NCBI RefSeq assembly: GCF_009862265.1
Contig: NZ_WWGX01000028.1
Span: 43,683 to 107,682, forward strand
From: Streptomyces sp. SID8352
GTDB taxonomy: Bacteria > Actinomycetota > Actinomycetes > Streptomycetales > Streptomycetaceae
Direction: 5' to 3'
DNA: 64,000 nt
The position numbers and the translations under genes were made by a program. The notes beneath the pieces are model-generated. The model ran no database searches. It was not told the origin of the DNA and was given only the letters and a program-made list of their open reading frames with translations. This document shows, piece after piece, positions 1 to 7,426 of the stretch (positions are counted from its first letter, which is position 1; every line of letters begins with the position of its first letter).

Positions 1-81
1 GTCGTCTTCGACGAGGCGGAGAACCGGCTGCACACCATCAAGGCCGTGCTGGTCGCCACGCTCGGCCGCGCCACCGCCTGA
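1..81 (+). CDS. 3' end of an unidentified gene (partial)
   Basis: An open frame enters from the left edge and ends at TGA 79-81, giving 26 residues (starting VVFDEAENRLHTIKAVLV, ending GRATA). Codon use is typical of the window. Too little remains to name a family. The roughly 200 bases after it hold no gene. Confidence 0.5.
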   Translation, partial: VVFDEAENRLHTIKAVLVATLGRATA

Positions 82-281
82 CGCGGCCCGCGCCGCCGCC
101 GGGCCCGCCCGGCTCCCGGACCGGCCGGCGCCCGCTTCCGCCCGTGCCCGCCTCCCGGCTCCGGCCCGCCGCCTTCCGCGCGGCGGGCCGGAGCCGGGTG
201 TGCGCCGGTCACGGGCGTCTGCGTTCCGGCTCCGCCCGGGGTGCGGGGCTCACGCCCGGCGTCCTGCCCGGGGCGCGGGGC

Positions 282-743
282 TCATGCCTGGCGTCGGCGC
301 TGCGCCGGTACCGCCGGGAGCCTGAACCAGACCGCCTTGCCCGAGCCGGTGGGGCGGTGTCCGCAGGAGGAGCTGAGGGTGCGGATCAGCAGCAGCCCCC
401 GTCCGTGCTCCTGCCAGGGGTCGGGCGGCTCCAGGTCGGGCCGGGTCAGGTCGGCGGGTGGTGAGGGGTCCCCGTCGTGCACCTCGACCTGGCAGCCGGT
501 CGGCAGCAGCTCCACCACCAGCTCGATCGGCGCTCCGCCCGCCGTGTGCTCGACCGCGTTGGCCACCAGCTCGGCCGTGAGCAGCTCCGCGGTGTCGCAG
601 TCGGCGGACAGCTCCCCCTCCGCCAGCGCCGTGCGGACCAGGGCGCGGGCGGTCGGCACGGCCGCGGCGGTGTGCGGCAGCGCGATGCGCCAGGAGGCGG
701 GGACGGGCGCGGGGAAACGTTCGTGCACGGCGGTTCCGTTCAT
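282..743 (-). CDS. ATP-binding anti-sigma-type regulatory protein (HATPase_c, RsbW-like)
   Basis: This 153-residue protein has the compact GHKL/HATPase fold of the RsbW/SpoIIAB-like kinases that are abundant in Streptomyces. The N-box reads ELVANAVEHT near residue 65. The G-box region contains DGDPSPP and the later HGRGLLLIRTL segment, as in this family. There are no sensor or membrane segments, so it is probably a cytoplasmic kinase or anti-sigma factor that binds an anti-sigma antagonist. It is transcribed away from the catabolic operon at 962 and has no partner gene here, so its target cannot be told from context. Confidence 0.85.
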   Translation of the reverse strand: MNGTAVHERFPAPVPASWRIALPHTAAAVPTARALVRTALAEGELSADCDTAELLTAELVANAVEHTAGGAPIELVVELLPTGCQVEVHDGDPSPPADLTRPDLEPPDPWQEHGRGLLLIRTLSSSCGHRPTGSGKAVWFRLPAVPAQRRRQA

Positions 744-878
744 GGAGCAGGCGGTCCTGTCCTGCTTTCAACCACACGAATGGTACGGGTCCGCTCCGCG
801 CGGGTCGCGGAGGGGGCCCGCGCGGGTGAGCCGGCCGCCCTGGGGAAGGGGCCGCGCCGTCCTTCTATCGCGCACTCG

Positions 879-907
879 TGACGGCAGTCACAGAATGGTG
901 ATAGCGT
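879..907 (+). promoter_or_regulatory. Promoter with palindromic operator for the hydratase/monooxygenase operon
   Basis: TGACGG (879-884), a 17-bp spacer and TAGCGT (902-907) fit a sigma-70-type promoter 55 bp before the hydratase ATG. The -35 lies inside the palindrome TGACGGCAGTCA (879-890). The same arrangement with TGACGACAGTCA occurs in the divergent promoter region at 7244-7255, so this is a probable common operator, most likely for the PaaX-type repressor at 4648-5550 (inference). Confidence 0.6.
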
Positions 908-961
908 CGGAGGTGCAGCGCTCCGTGATGCCGTGCCCGCCGTCCCAGGAGGCCGCCCGTC

Positions 962-1789
962 ATGAGTCCCTTCACCGGCTCCGCCGCCCGCACCCCGCGG
1001 TGGAGGCATCTGCGCGTCGGTCTCGCCGACGGTGTCGCCATGGTCACCCTGGACCGCCCCGACCGGCTCAACGCGTTGACCTTCGCCGCCTACGCCGACC
1101 TGCGGGACCTGCTCGCGGAGCTGTCCCGGGAGCGCGCGGTGCGGGCCCTGGTGCTGGCGGGGGAGGGGCGAGGCTTCTGCTCCGGCGGGGACGTCGACGA
1201 GATCATCGGCGCCACGCTCGCCATGGACACCGCCGCGCTGCTGGACTTCAACCGGATGACGGGGCAGGTCGTGCGGGCGGTGCGGGAGTGCCCCTTCCCG
1301 GTGGTGGCCGCCCTCCACGGGGTCGCCGCCGGGGCGGGCGCGGTGCTCGCGCTGGCCGCGGACTTCCGGGTGGCGGACCCGACCGCGCGGTTCGCCTTCC
1401 TCTTCACCCGCGTCGGCCTGTCCGGCGGCGACATGGGCGCCGCCTATCTGCTGCCCCGGGTGGTCGGCCTCGGCCACGCGACGCGGCTGCTGATGCTCGG
1501 CGAGACGGTCCGCGCGGCGGAGGCCGAGCGCATCGGCCTGATCAGCGAGCTGACCGAGGAGGGCGGCGCCGACGAGGCCGCCGGGCGGCTCGCCCGCCGC
1601 CTGGCCGAGGGCCCGGCCCTGGCCCACGCCCAGACCAAGGCGCTGCTCACGGCGGAGCTGGACATGCCCCTGGCGGCGGCGGTCGAACTGGACGCCGCGA
1701 CCCAGGCCCTCCTGATGAACGGCGAGGACTACGCCGAATTCCACGCGGCCTTCACGGAGAAGCGCCCCCCGAAGTGGCAGGGACGATGA
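962..1789 (+). CDS. Enoyl-CoA hydratase/isomerase family protein
   Basis: A crotonase-fold protein of 275 residues, normal length for the family. The oxyanion-hole segments are GRGFCSGGDVDE (about residues 70-81) and HGVAAGAGAVLALAADFRVA (about 119-138). It probably hydrates or isomerises a ring-derived unsaturated CoA thioester made by the downstream monooxygenase/reductase. Its stop overlaps the next start (ATGA at 1786-1789), so the two are translationally coupled. The ATG follows an AGGAGGC-like ribosome site. The exact substrate cannot be told from sequence. Confidence 0.9.
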   Translation: MSPFTGSAARTPRWRHLRVGLADGVAMVTLDRPDRLNALTFAAYADLRDLLAELSRERAVRALVLAGEGRGFCSGGDVDEIIGATLAMDTAALLDFNRMTGQVVRAVRECPFPVVAALHGVAAGAGAVLALAADFRVADPTARFAFLFTRVGLSGGDMGAAYLLPRVVGLGHATRLLMLGETVRAAEAERIGLISELTEEGGADEAAGRLARRLAEGPALAHAQTKALLTAELDMPLAAAVELDAATQALLMNGEDYAEFHAAFTEKRPPKWQGR

Positions 1790-4629
1790 CCACGCACGAA
1801 CCGATACCACCCAGGACACCCTCCACGGGGTCAACGCTCCCGGCGGGCGCCGTGCCGGAGGGGGCGCGGGGAACCGCGCACGTCGAGTGGGCGGGCCCGC
1901 GCGAGGCACCTCCGTCCGGCAGGACACCCTCCACGGGGTCAACGCTCCCGGCGGGTACCGTGCCGGAGGGGGCGCGGGGAACCGCGCACGTCGAGTGCGC
2001 GGGCCCGCGCGAGGCACCCCCGTCCGGCAGGACACCCCCCACAGGGTCAACGTCCCCGGCGGGTACCGTGCCGGAGGGGGCGCGGGGAACCGCGCACGTC
2101 GAGGGGGCGGGCCCGCGCGAGGCACCTCCGTCCGGCAGGACACCCTCCACGGGGTCAACGCTCCCGGCGGGTACCGTGCCGGAGGGGGCGCGGGGAACCG
2201 CGCACGTCGAGGAGAGGAACCCGCACGGCTCCGAAGCCAACCCGCACGGCTCCGAAGGCAACCCCCACCGCCCCGCGAGGGACCCGCACCGCCCCGCGAG
2301 GAACCCGTACCGCGCCGCGAGGAACCCCCCACCCCACCCCCACCCCCTCCGCATCGCGATCACCGGCGGAGGCCCCGGTGGCCTCTACGCCGCCGCCCTC
2401 CTCAAACGCCTCGCCCCCGACCGCGAGGTCACCCTCTGGGAACGCAACCCCCCGGACGACACCTTCGGCTTCGGCGTCGTCCTCTCCGACGAGACCCTCG
2501 GCGGCATCGCGGACGCCGACCCCGAGATCCGCGCCGCCCTGGACCCCGCCCTGGTCCGCTGGGACGACATCGACATCGTCCACCGCGGCGTCCGCCACAC
2601 CTGCGGGGGCCACGCCTTCGCCGCCCTCGCCCGCCGCCGGCTCCTGAGGATCCTGCACGCCCGCTGCCGCTCCCTCGGCGTGGACCTCCGCTTCGGCGCC
2701 CCCGCCCCGGACCCGGCCCGGCTGGCCCTCTCGTACGACCTCGTGGTGGCCGCCGACGGAGTCCACAGCGCCGTCCGCGCCGCCCACGCCCCCGCGTTCC
2801 GCCCCCGCCTCACCCCCCACCGCTGCCGGTACATCTGGCTCGCCGCCGACTTCGCCCTCGACGCCTTCCGCTTCGAGATCGCCGAGACCGGCGCGGGCGT
2901 GATGCAACTGCACGCCTACCCCTACGCCCCCGACGCCTCCACGGCCATCGTCGAGATGCGCGAGGAGGTGTGGCGGGCCGCCGGCTTCGACGCCCCCGAC
3001 CCGGCGGCCTCCGTGGAACGCTGCGCCGCCCTCTTCGCCGACGCCCTCGGCGGCCGTCCGCTGCGTTCCCACCGCTCCGCCTGGACCACCTTCCGCACCG
3101 TCGTCAACGAGCGCTGGTCGCACGGCAACACCGTCCTGCTCGGCGACGCCGCCCACACCGCGCACTTCTCCATCGGCTCCGGCACCAAGCTCGCCGTCGA
3201 GGACGCCCTCGCGCTCGCCGCCTGCCTGGACGAACACCCCACCGTCCCGGCGGCGTTGGCCGCGTACGAGGAGGAGCGGCGCCCCGTGGTCGCCTCCGCC
3301 CAGCGCGCCGCCGGGGCCAGCCGGGAGTGGTTCGAGGACCTGGAGCGCCATGCCGCCCGCCGGCCCCGTCAGTTCGCCTTCGACCTGCTCACCCGCAGCC
3401 GCCGCGTCACCCACGGCAATCTGCGGCTGCGCGACCCCGCCTTCACCGGCTCCGTGGAGCGGGAGTTCGGCTGCCCGGCCGGCACGCCCCCGATGTTCAC
3501 CCCCTTCCGGCTGCGCGGACTGACCCTGCGCAACCGCGTCGTCGTCTCCCCGATGGACATGTACTCCGCCACCGACGGCGTCCCCGGCGACCTCCACCTG
3601 GTCCACCTGGGGGCCAGGGCCCTCGGCGGCGCGGGGCTGGTCATGACGGAGATGGTGTGCGTCAGCCCCGAGGGACGCATCACCCCGGGCTGCGCGGGCC
3701 TGTACACCGAGCACCAGGGCCGGGCCTGGCGCCGGATCACCCGCTTCGTCCACGAGAACGCCCCCGGCACCGCCATCGGCGTCCAGCTCGGACACAGCGG
3801 CCGCAAGGGCTCCACCCGCCGGATGTGGGAGGGCATGGACGAGCCGCTCCCCGAGGGCAACTGGCCGCTGTCGGCGGCCTCCCCGCTGCCGTACCGGCCC
3901 GGCGGCGCGGTCCCGCGCGAGCTGACCCGCGCCGGACTCACCGCGATACGCGAGCGGTTCACCGAGGCCGCGGCCCGCGCCGCGCGGGCCGGCTTCGACC
4001 TGCTCGAACTCCACTGCGCGCACGGCTATCTGCTCTCCGGCTTCCTCTCCCCGCTCACCAACCACCGCACGGACGCCTACGGCGGCTCCCCGGAACGGCG
4101 GCTGCGCTTCCCGCTGGAGGTCTTCGACGCCGTCCGTGAGGTGTGGCCCGGGGACCGTCCGATGACGGTCCGCGTCTCCGCCACCGACTGGGCCGAGGGC
4201 GGCATCCGGGCCGAGGACGCCGTCGCCGTCGCGCGGGCCTTCGCCGCGCACGGCGCCGACGCGATCGACGTCTCCACCGGCCAGGTCGTCTCCGACGAGC
4301 GGCCGGAGTTCGGGCGCTCGTACCAGACGCCCTACGCCGACCGCATCCGCGCCGAGGCGGGCGTACCGGTCATCGCCGTCGGCGCGATCTCCTCCTGGGA
4401 CGACGTCAACTCGCTGATCCTGGCCGGCCGCGCCGACCTGTGCGCCCTCGGCCGCCCCCATCTCTACGACCCCCAGTGGACCCTGCACGCGGCGGCCGAG
4501 CAGGGCTACGCGGGCCCGGGCGCCGTCTGGCCGGCCCCGTACCGGGCGGGCAGCCGCCCGCCGCGCACCGGACGCCCCGGCCCGACCGGTCCCCGTTCCG
4601 CCCCGCACCGTGTCCGGGGCGGCGGCTGA
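1786..4629 (+). CDS. Bifunctional aryl-CoA monooxygenase/reductase (2-aminobenzoyl-CoA or salicylyl-CoA type)
   Basis: 947 residues with the start at 1786 overlapping the previous stop. After a repetitive extension (residues 1-187), a class A flavin monooxygenase runs from about 188, with the FAD motif GGGPGGLYAA and the later GDAAHTAHF segment. From about 570 to 925 there is an old-yellow-enzyme barrel (FTPFRLRGLTLRNRV; HGYLLSGFLSP). This domain order is that of 2-aminobenzoyl-CoA monooxygenase/reductase of Azoarcus evansii; similar proteins are often labelled salicylyl-CoA 5-hydroxylase/oxidoreductase. It would hydroxylate and partly reduce the CoA-activated ring using FAD, FMN, O2 and NAD(P)H. 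No convincing ATG or GTG lies just before the FAD domain; an in-frame GTG at 2176 is the only late alternative. The N-terminal repeats are not part of the known family. Confidence 0.88.
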   Translation: MTTHEPIPPRTPSTGSTLPAGAVPEGARGTAHVEWAGPREAPPSGRTPSTGSTLPAGTVPEGARGTAHVECAGPREAPPSGRTPPTGSTSPAGTVPEGARGTAHVEGAGPREAPPSGRTPSTGSTLPAGTVPEGARGTAHVEERNPHGSEANPHGSEGNPHRPARDPHRPARNPYRAARNPPPHPHPLRIAITGGGPGGLYAAALLKRLAPDREVTLWERNPPDDTFGFGVVLSDETLGGIADADPEIRAALDPALVRWDDIDIVHRGVRHTCGGHAFAALARRRLLRILHARCRSLGVDLRFGAPAPDPARLALSYDLVVAADGVHSAVRAAHAPAFRPRLTPHRCRYIWLAADFALDAFRFEIAETGAGVMQLHAYPYAPDASTAIVEMREEVWRAAGFDAPDPAASVERCAALFADALGGRPLRSHRSAWTTFRTVVNERWSHGNTVLLGDAAHTAHFSIGSGTKLAVEDALALAACLDEHPTVPAALAAYEEERRPVVASAQRAAGASREWFEDLERHAARRPRQFAFDLLTRSRRVTHGNLRLRDPAFTGSVEREFGCPAGTPPMFTPFRLRGLTLRNRVVVSPMDMYSATDGVPGDLHLVHLGARALGGAGLVMTEMVCVSPEGRITPGCAGLYTEHQGRAWRRITRFVHENAPGTAIGVQLGHSGRKGSTRRMWEGMDEPLPEGNWPLSAASPLPYRPGGAVPRELTRAGLTAIRERFTEAAARAARAGFDLLELHCAHGYLLSGFLSPLTNHRTDAYGGSPERRLRFPLEVFDAVREVWPGDRPMTVRVSATDWAEGGIRAEDAVAVARAFAAHGADAIDVSTGQVVSDERPEFGRSYQTPYADRIRAEAGVPVIAVGAISSWDDVNSLILAGRADLCALGRPHLYDPQWTLHAAAEQGYAGPGAVWPAPYRAGSRPPRTGRPGPTGPRSAPHRVRGGG
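1816..2211 (+). repeat. 3.7 tandem copies of a 108-bp unit, in frame
   Basis: Units begin at 1816, 1924, 2032 and 2140; the last is cut short at about 2211. They are nearly identical and each encodes 36 residues starting TPSTGSTLPAG and ending APPSGR. Because 108 is divisible by three, the frame stays open. The DNA contains GGGGCGCGGGGAACCGCGC, which resembles a G-rich element scattered through Streptomyces genomes, so the repeat may have arisen as intergenic DNA captured into the gene. Confidence 0.95.
2218..2322 (+). repeat. Five 21-bp repeats encoding a 7-residue motif
   Basis: Directly after the 108-bp repeats, five 21-bp units encode NPHGSEA, NPHGSEG, NPHRPAR, DPHRPAR and NPYRAAR, a basic His/Pro-rich linker leading to the FAD-binding domain. 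Confidence 0.85.
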
Positions 4630-4639
4630 GGGCCGCCCC
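4616..4639. terminator. Hairpin between convergent genes
   Basis: GGGGCGGC (4616-4623) pairs with GCCGCCCC (4632-4639); the monooxygenase stop codon is in the loop. It sits in the 18-bp gap between the convergent monooxygenase and paaX-like genes. There is no U tract, as is usual in Streptomyces. Confidence 0.55.
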
Positions 4640-4647
4640 GACCGGCG

Positions 4648-5550
4648 TCAGCCGCCGCGGACCGCCGTGCCGTTCTCCGCCCCCGGGCCGTCCTCCGCCC
4701 CCGGGCCGTCCTCCGCGCCCGGGTCGTCCGCCACCCCCGCGAACACCGCCCCCGCCCCGCGCAGCCGCGCGTGCAGCGCCCGGAAGACGGCGGCCGAACG
4801 CGCACCCGGCCAGTCGGGCGGCAGCAGCGCGGTCGGCAGCCCCGGGTCGGTATAGGGCAGGTGGCGCCAGGAGTCCAGGGTCAGCAGGTAGTCGCGGTAG
4901 GCGTCCTCCGGCGGGGTGTCCGCCCGCTTCTCCCAGGCGCGCAGCACCGGCGCGTGCCGGTCCAGGAAGGCCTCGTGCTCCGCGGCGATCGCGTCCAGGT
5001 CCCACCAGCGCGCCACCGCCCGCGCGGTGGGCGCGTAGCCCAGGTGCTCGCCGCGGAAGAAGTCCACGTAGCCGTCGAGTCCGAGCCGGCCCAGCGCGTG
5101 CCTGGTCTCCTCGTACAGCCGGGCCGGGGCGATCCACACCCCCGGGGCGGCGGTGCCGAAGCCGAGTCCGGCCAGCCGGGAGCGCAGCACGTGCCGCTTC
5201 TGCCGCTCCGACTCCGGAACCGAGAACACGGCGAGCACCCAGCCCTCGTCGCCGGGCGGGGCGTCGGCGTAGATCCGCCGGTCCCCGTCGTCCAGCAACT
5301 GGACCGCCTCGGCGGAGAGTTCGTATCCCGCCGCGCCCGCGGCCGTCCGGGCGGGCAGCAGCAGTCCGCGCCGCTTCAGCCGGGACACCGACGAGCGCAC
5401 GGACGGCGCGTCCACCCCGACCGCCGCCAGCAGCCGGATCAGCTCCGCCACGGGCACGGGACCCGGCACGAAGCGGCCGTACGCGCCGTAGAGCGTGACG
5501 ATCAGGGACCTCGGGGCATGCGGTACGTGCAGGTCGGACACATTGATCAT
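4648..5550 (-). CDS. PaaX family transcriptional repressor
   Basis: 300 residues with the PaaX layout: an N-terminal winged helix (about 10-75, with SVRSSVSRLKRRGLL as recognition region), the central PaaX domain (DEGWVLAVFSVPESERQKRHVLRSRL reads as its hallmark) and a C-terminal domain. PaaX proteins repress aromatic catabolic operons and are released by an aryl-CoA, here presumably the ligase product. It lies 25 bp downstream of the ligase on the same strand, so it is co-transcribed and probably autoregulated through the operator at 7244-7255. The C-terminus carries a short PGAEDG triplication. The start could also be GTG at 5541. Confidence 0.88.
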   Translation of the reverse strand: MINVSDLHVPHAPRSLIVTLYGAYGRFVPGPVPVAELIRLLAAVGVDAPSVRSSVSRLKRRGLLLPARTAAGAAGYELSAEAVQLLDDGDRRIYADAPPGDEGWVLAVFSVPESERQKRHVLRSRLAGLGFGTAAPGVWIAPARLYEETRHALGRLGLDGYVDFFRGEHLGYAPTARAVARWWDLDAIAAEHEAFLDRHAPVLRAWEKRADTPPEDAYRDYLLTLDSWRHLPYTDPGLPTALLPPDWPGARSAAVFRALHARLRGAGAVFAGVADDPGAEDGPGAEDGPGAENGTAVRGG

Positions 5551-5575
5551 CCTAGATCGTCGTGCTCCGGCCCCC

Positions 5576-7189
5576 TCATGCCAGGTCGCCCGAGCCCTCC
5601 GGAGGGGCGAGCAGACGGAACCGCTGGAGCTTGCCGGTCGCCGTGCGCGGCAGCGCGTCCCGCAAGTGGATCTCGCGCGGGCACTTGTACGGCGCCAGCT
5701 CGGACAGCAGGAACGCGCGCAGTGCCCCGGCGTCCCGCACGGCCCCCTCGCGCAGCACGGCGTGGGCCACCACGATCTGGCCGCGCGCCTCGTCGGCCCG
5801 CCCCACCACCGCCGCCTCGGCCACGTCCGGATGGCGCAGCAGAGCCTCCTCGACCTCGGGTCCGGCGATGTTGTACCCGGAGGAGACGATCATGTCGTCG
5901 GCGCGGGCGACGTAGCGGAAGTGGCCGCCCGGCTCGCGGACGTAGGTGTCCCCGGTGATGTTCCAGCCGCCCCGTACGTACTCCCGCTGGCGCGGGTCGT
6001 CGAGGTAGCGGCAGCCGACCGGGCCGCGTACCGCCAGCAGCCCGGGCCGCCCGTCCGGCACCGGCACGCCCTGCTCGTCCTGCACCCGCGCCGTCCAGCC
6101 CGGCACCGGGAGCCCGGTGGTGCCGGGGCGGATGTCGCCGTCGGCCGCGGAGACGACGATGTGCAGCAGCTCGGTCGCGCCGAGGCCGTTGATGATGCGC
6201 AGGCCGGTGTGCTCGTACCAGGACCGCCAGGTGGACTCGGGGAGGTTCTCGCCCGCGGAGACGCAGCGCCGCAGGGAGGTGATGTCGTACCGGTCCAGCT
6301 CGTCGAGCATCGCCCGGTAGGCGGTCGGCGCGGTGAACAGCACCGACACCCGGTGGCGGGCCACGGCGGGCAGCAGGTGCCGGGGCCCCGCCCGCTCCAG
6401 CAGCAGCGCACCGGCGCCGGCCCGCAGCGGGAAGACGACCAGGCCGCCGAGTCCGAAGGTGAAGCCGAGCGGCGGGCTGCCCGCGAACAGGTCGTCGGCG
6501 CGGGGCGCGAGGACGTGCCGCGAGAAGGTGTCCGCGACGGCCAGCACGTCGCGGTGGAAGTGCATGCAGCCCTTGGGCCGCCCGGTGCTCCCCGAGGTGA
6601 AGGCGATCAGCGCCACGTCGTCGTCGGCCGTCGCGGCGGCCGGGTACGGGGTGCCGGGCGCCGGGCGGCGCAGCAGGTCGTCCGGGGAGTCCCCGCCGTA
6701 GGCCGTGATCCGCAGCCCCGGTATCCCCGCGGCGGCCAGGTCGTCCACCGAGCGGGCGTCGCACAGGGCGTGCCGGACGCGGGCGATGTCGCAGAGGGTG
6801 CGCAGTTCGCGGGCGCGCTGCTGGGCGGGCACCGTGACCGCCACCGCGCCCGCCTTGAGCACCGCCAGCCAGCAGGCCGCGAGCCAGGGCGTGGTGGGAC
6901 CGCGCAGCAGCACCCGGTTGCCGGGGACGACCCCGAGGCCGCCGGTGAGGAGGTGGGCGATTCGGTCGACCCTGGCCCGCAACTGCCCGTACGTCCAGGT
7001 GGAACCGTCGTCGGTGCGGAAGGCCGGGCGGTCGCCCGGCGGCCCGGCGAGCAGTTCGACGGCGCAGTTCAGCCGCTCGGGGTAGCGCAGTTCGGGCAGG
7101 TCGAAGCGGAGCTGGGGCCACTGGTCGGCGGGTGGCAGGTGCTCGCGCGCGAAGGTGTCGACATGGGCGGAACGGTGTGGGTCTGCCAT
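5576..7189 (-). CDS. Aryl-CoA ligase (2-aminobenzoate/benzoate-CoA ligase-like, AMP-forming)
   Basis: 537 residues, full length for benzoate-CoA-ligase-type ANL enzymes. The phosphate-binding loop is AFTSGSTGRPKG. The aromatic-substrate region PLGFTFGLGGLVVFPLRAG follows, and the C-terminal subdomain has YNIAGPEVEEAL and the catalytic lysine in PRTATGKLQRF. It would adenylate an aromatic acid and transfer it to CoA, supplying the monooxygenase/reductase. The GGGGGC sequence before the ATG is a fair ribosome site. Anthranilate and salicylate are the best guesses because of the monooxygenase/reductase fusion; benzoate itself is less likely. Confidence 0.88.
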   Translation of the reverse strand: MADPHRSAHVDTFAREHLPPADQWPQLRFDLPELRYPERLNCAVELLAGPPGDRPAFRTDDGSTWTYGQLRARVDRIAHLLTGGLGVVPGNRVLLRGPTTPWLAACWLAVLKAGAVAVTVPAQQRARELRTLCDIARVRHALCDARSVDDLAAAGIPGLRITAYGGDSPDDLLRRPAPGTPYPAAATADDDVALIAFTSGSTGRPKGCMHFHRDVLAVADTFSRHVLAPRADDLFAGSPPLGFTFGLGGLVVFPLRAGAGALLLERAGPRHLLPAVARHRVSVLFTAPTAYRAMLDELDRYDITSLRRCVSAGENLPESTWRSWYEHTGLRIINGLGATELLHIVVSAADGDIRPGTTGLPVPGWTARVQDEQGVPVPDGRPGLLAVRGPVGCRYLDDPRQREYVRGGWNITGDTYVREPGGHFRYVARADDMIVSSGYNIAGPEVEEALLRHPDVAEAAVVGRADEARGQIVVAHAVLREGAVRDAGALRAFLLSELAPYKCPREIHLRDALPRTATGKLQRFRLLAPPEGSGDLA

Positions 7190-7228
7190 GGCGGTGCGCC
7201 CCCTTTGCCGTGGTGGGCTCGCATCAGG

Positions 7229-7272
7229 AGCGTATCGTGTTGGTGACGACAGTCAACGGGGCGCGATACTCT
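7229..7272. promoter_or_regulatory. Face-to-face divergent promoters sharing one palindromic operator
   Basis: Rightward: TGACGA (7244-7249), 17-bp spacer, TACTCT (7267-7272), towards the acyl-CoA dehydrogenase. Leftward on the minus strand: TTGACT (7256-7251), 16-bp spacer, TACGCT (7234-7229), towards the ligase/paaX-like operon. Both -35 boxes lie in TGACGACAGTCA (7244-7255), almost identical to 879-890. A further inverted pair GTATCG/CGATAC (7232-7237, 7264-7269) brackets the site. One bound repressor could shut both promoters. Confidence 0.6.
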
Positions 7273-7426
7273 CGGAGCGGTCGTTCCGGGGAGGTGGCCG
7301 GGCGGTGAAGCGGTGGACGTGGTGGCGCGGTTCGACGGCGTCGGGGCGCCGGGCCGTCGGTGCGCGTCGCCGGAGGCGGGCCGGGGCGTCGGCGGGACGG
7401 CCCGGCGGAGAGGGAGGGGACCGGCG

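Noticed and set aside
241..1785. Open frame running from 241 into the monooxygenase, making a protein of over 1400 residues
   Set aside because: It crosses the antisense of the HATPase gene, a promoter and the hydratase gene; family sequence and the ATGA overlap support the start at 1786.
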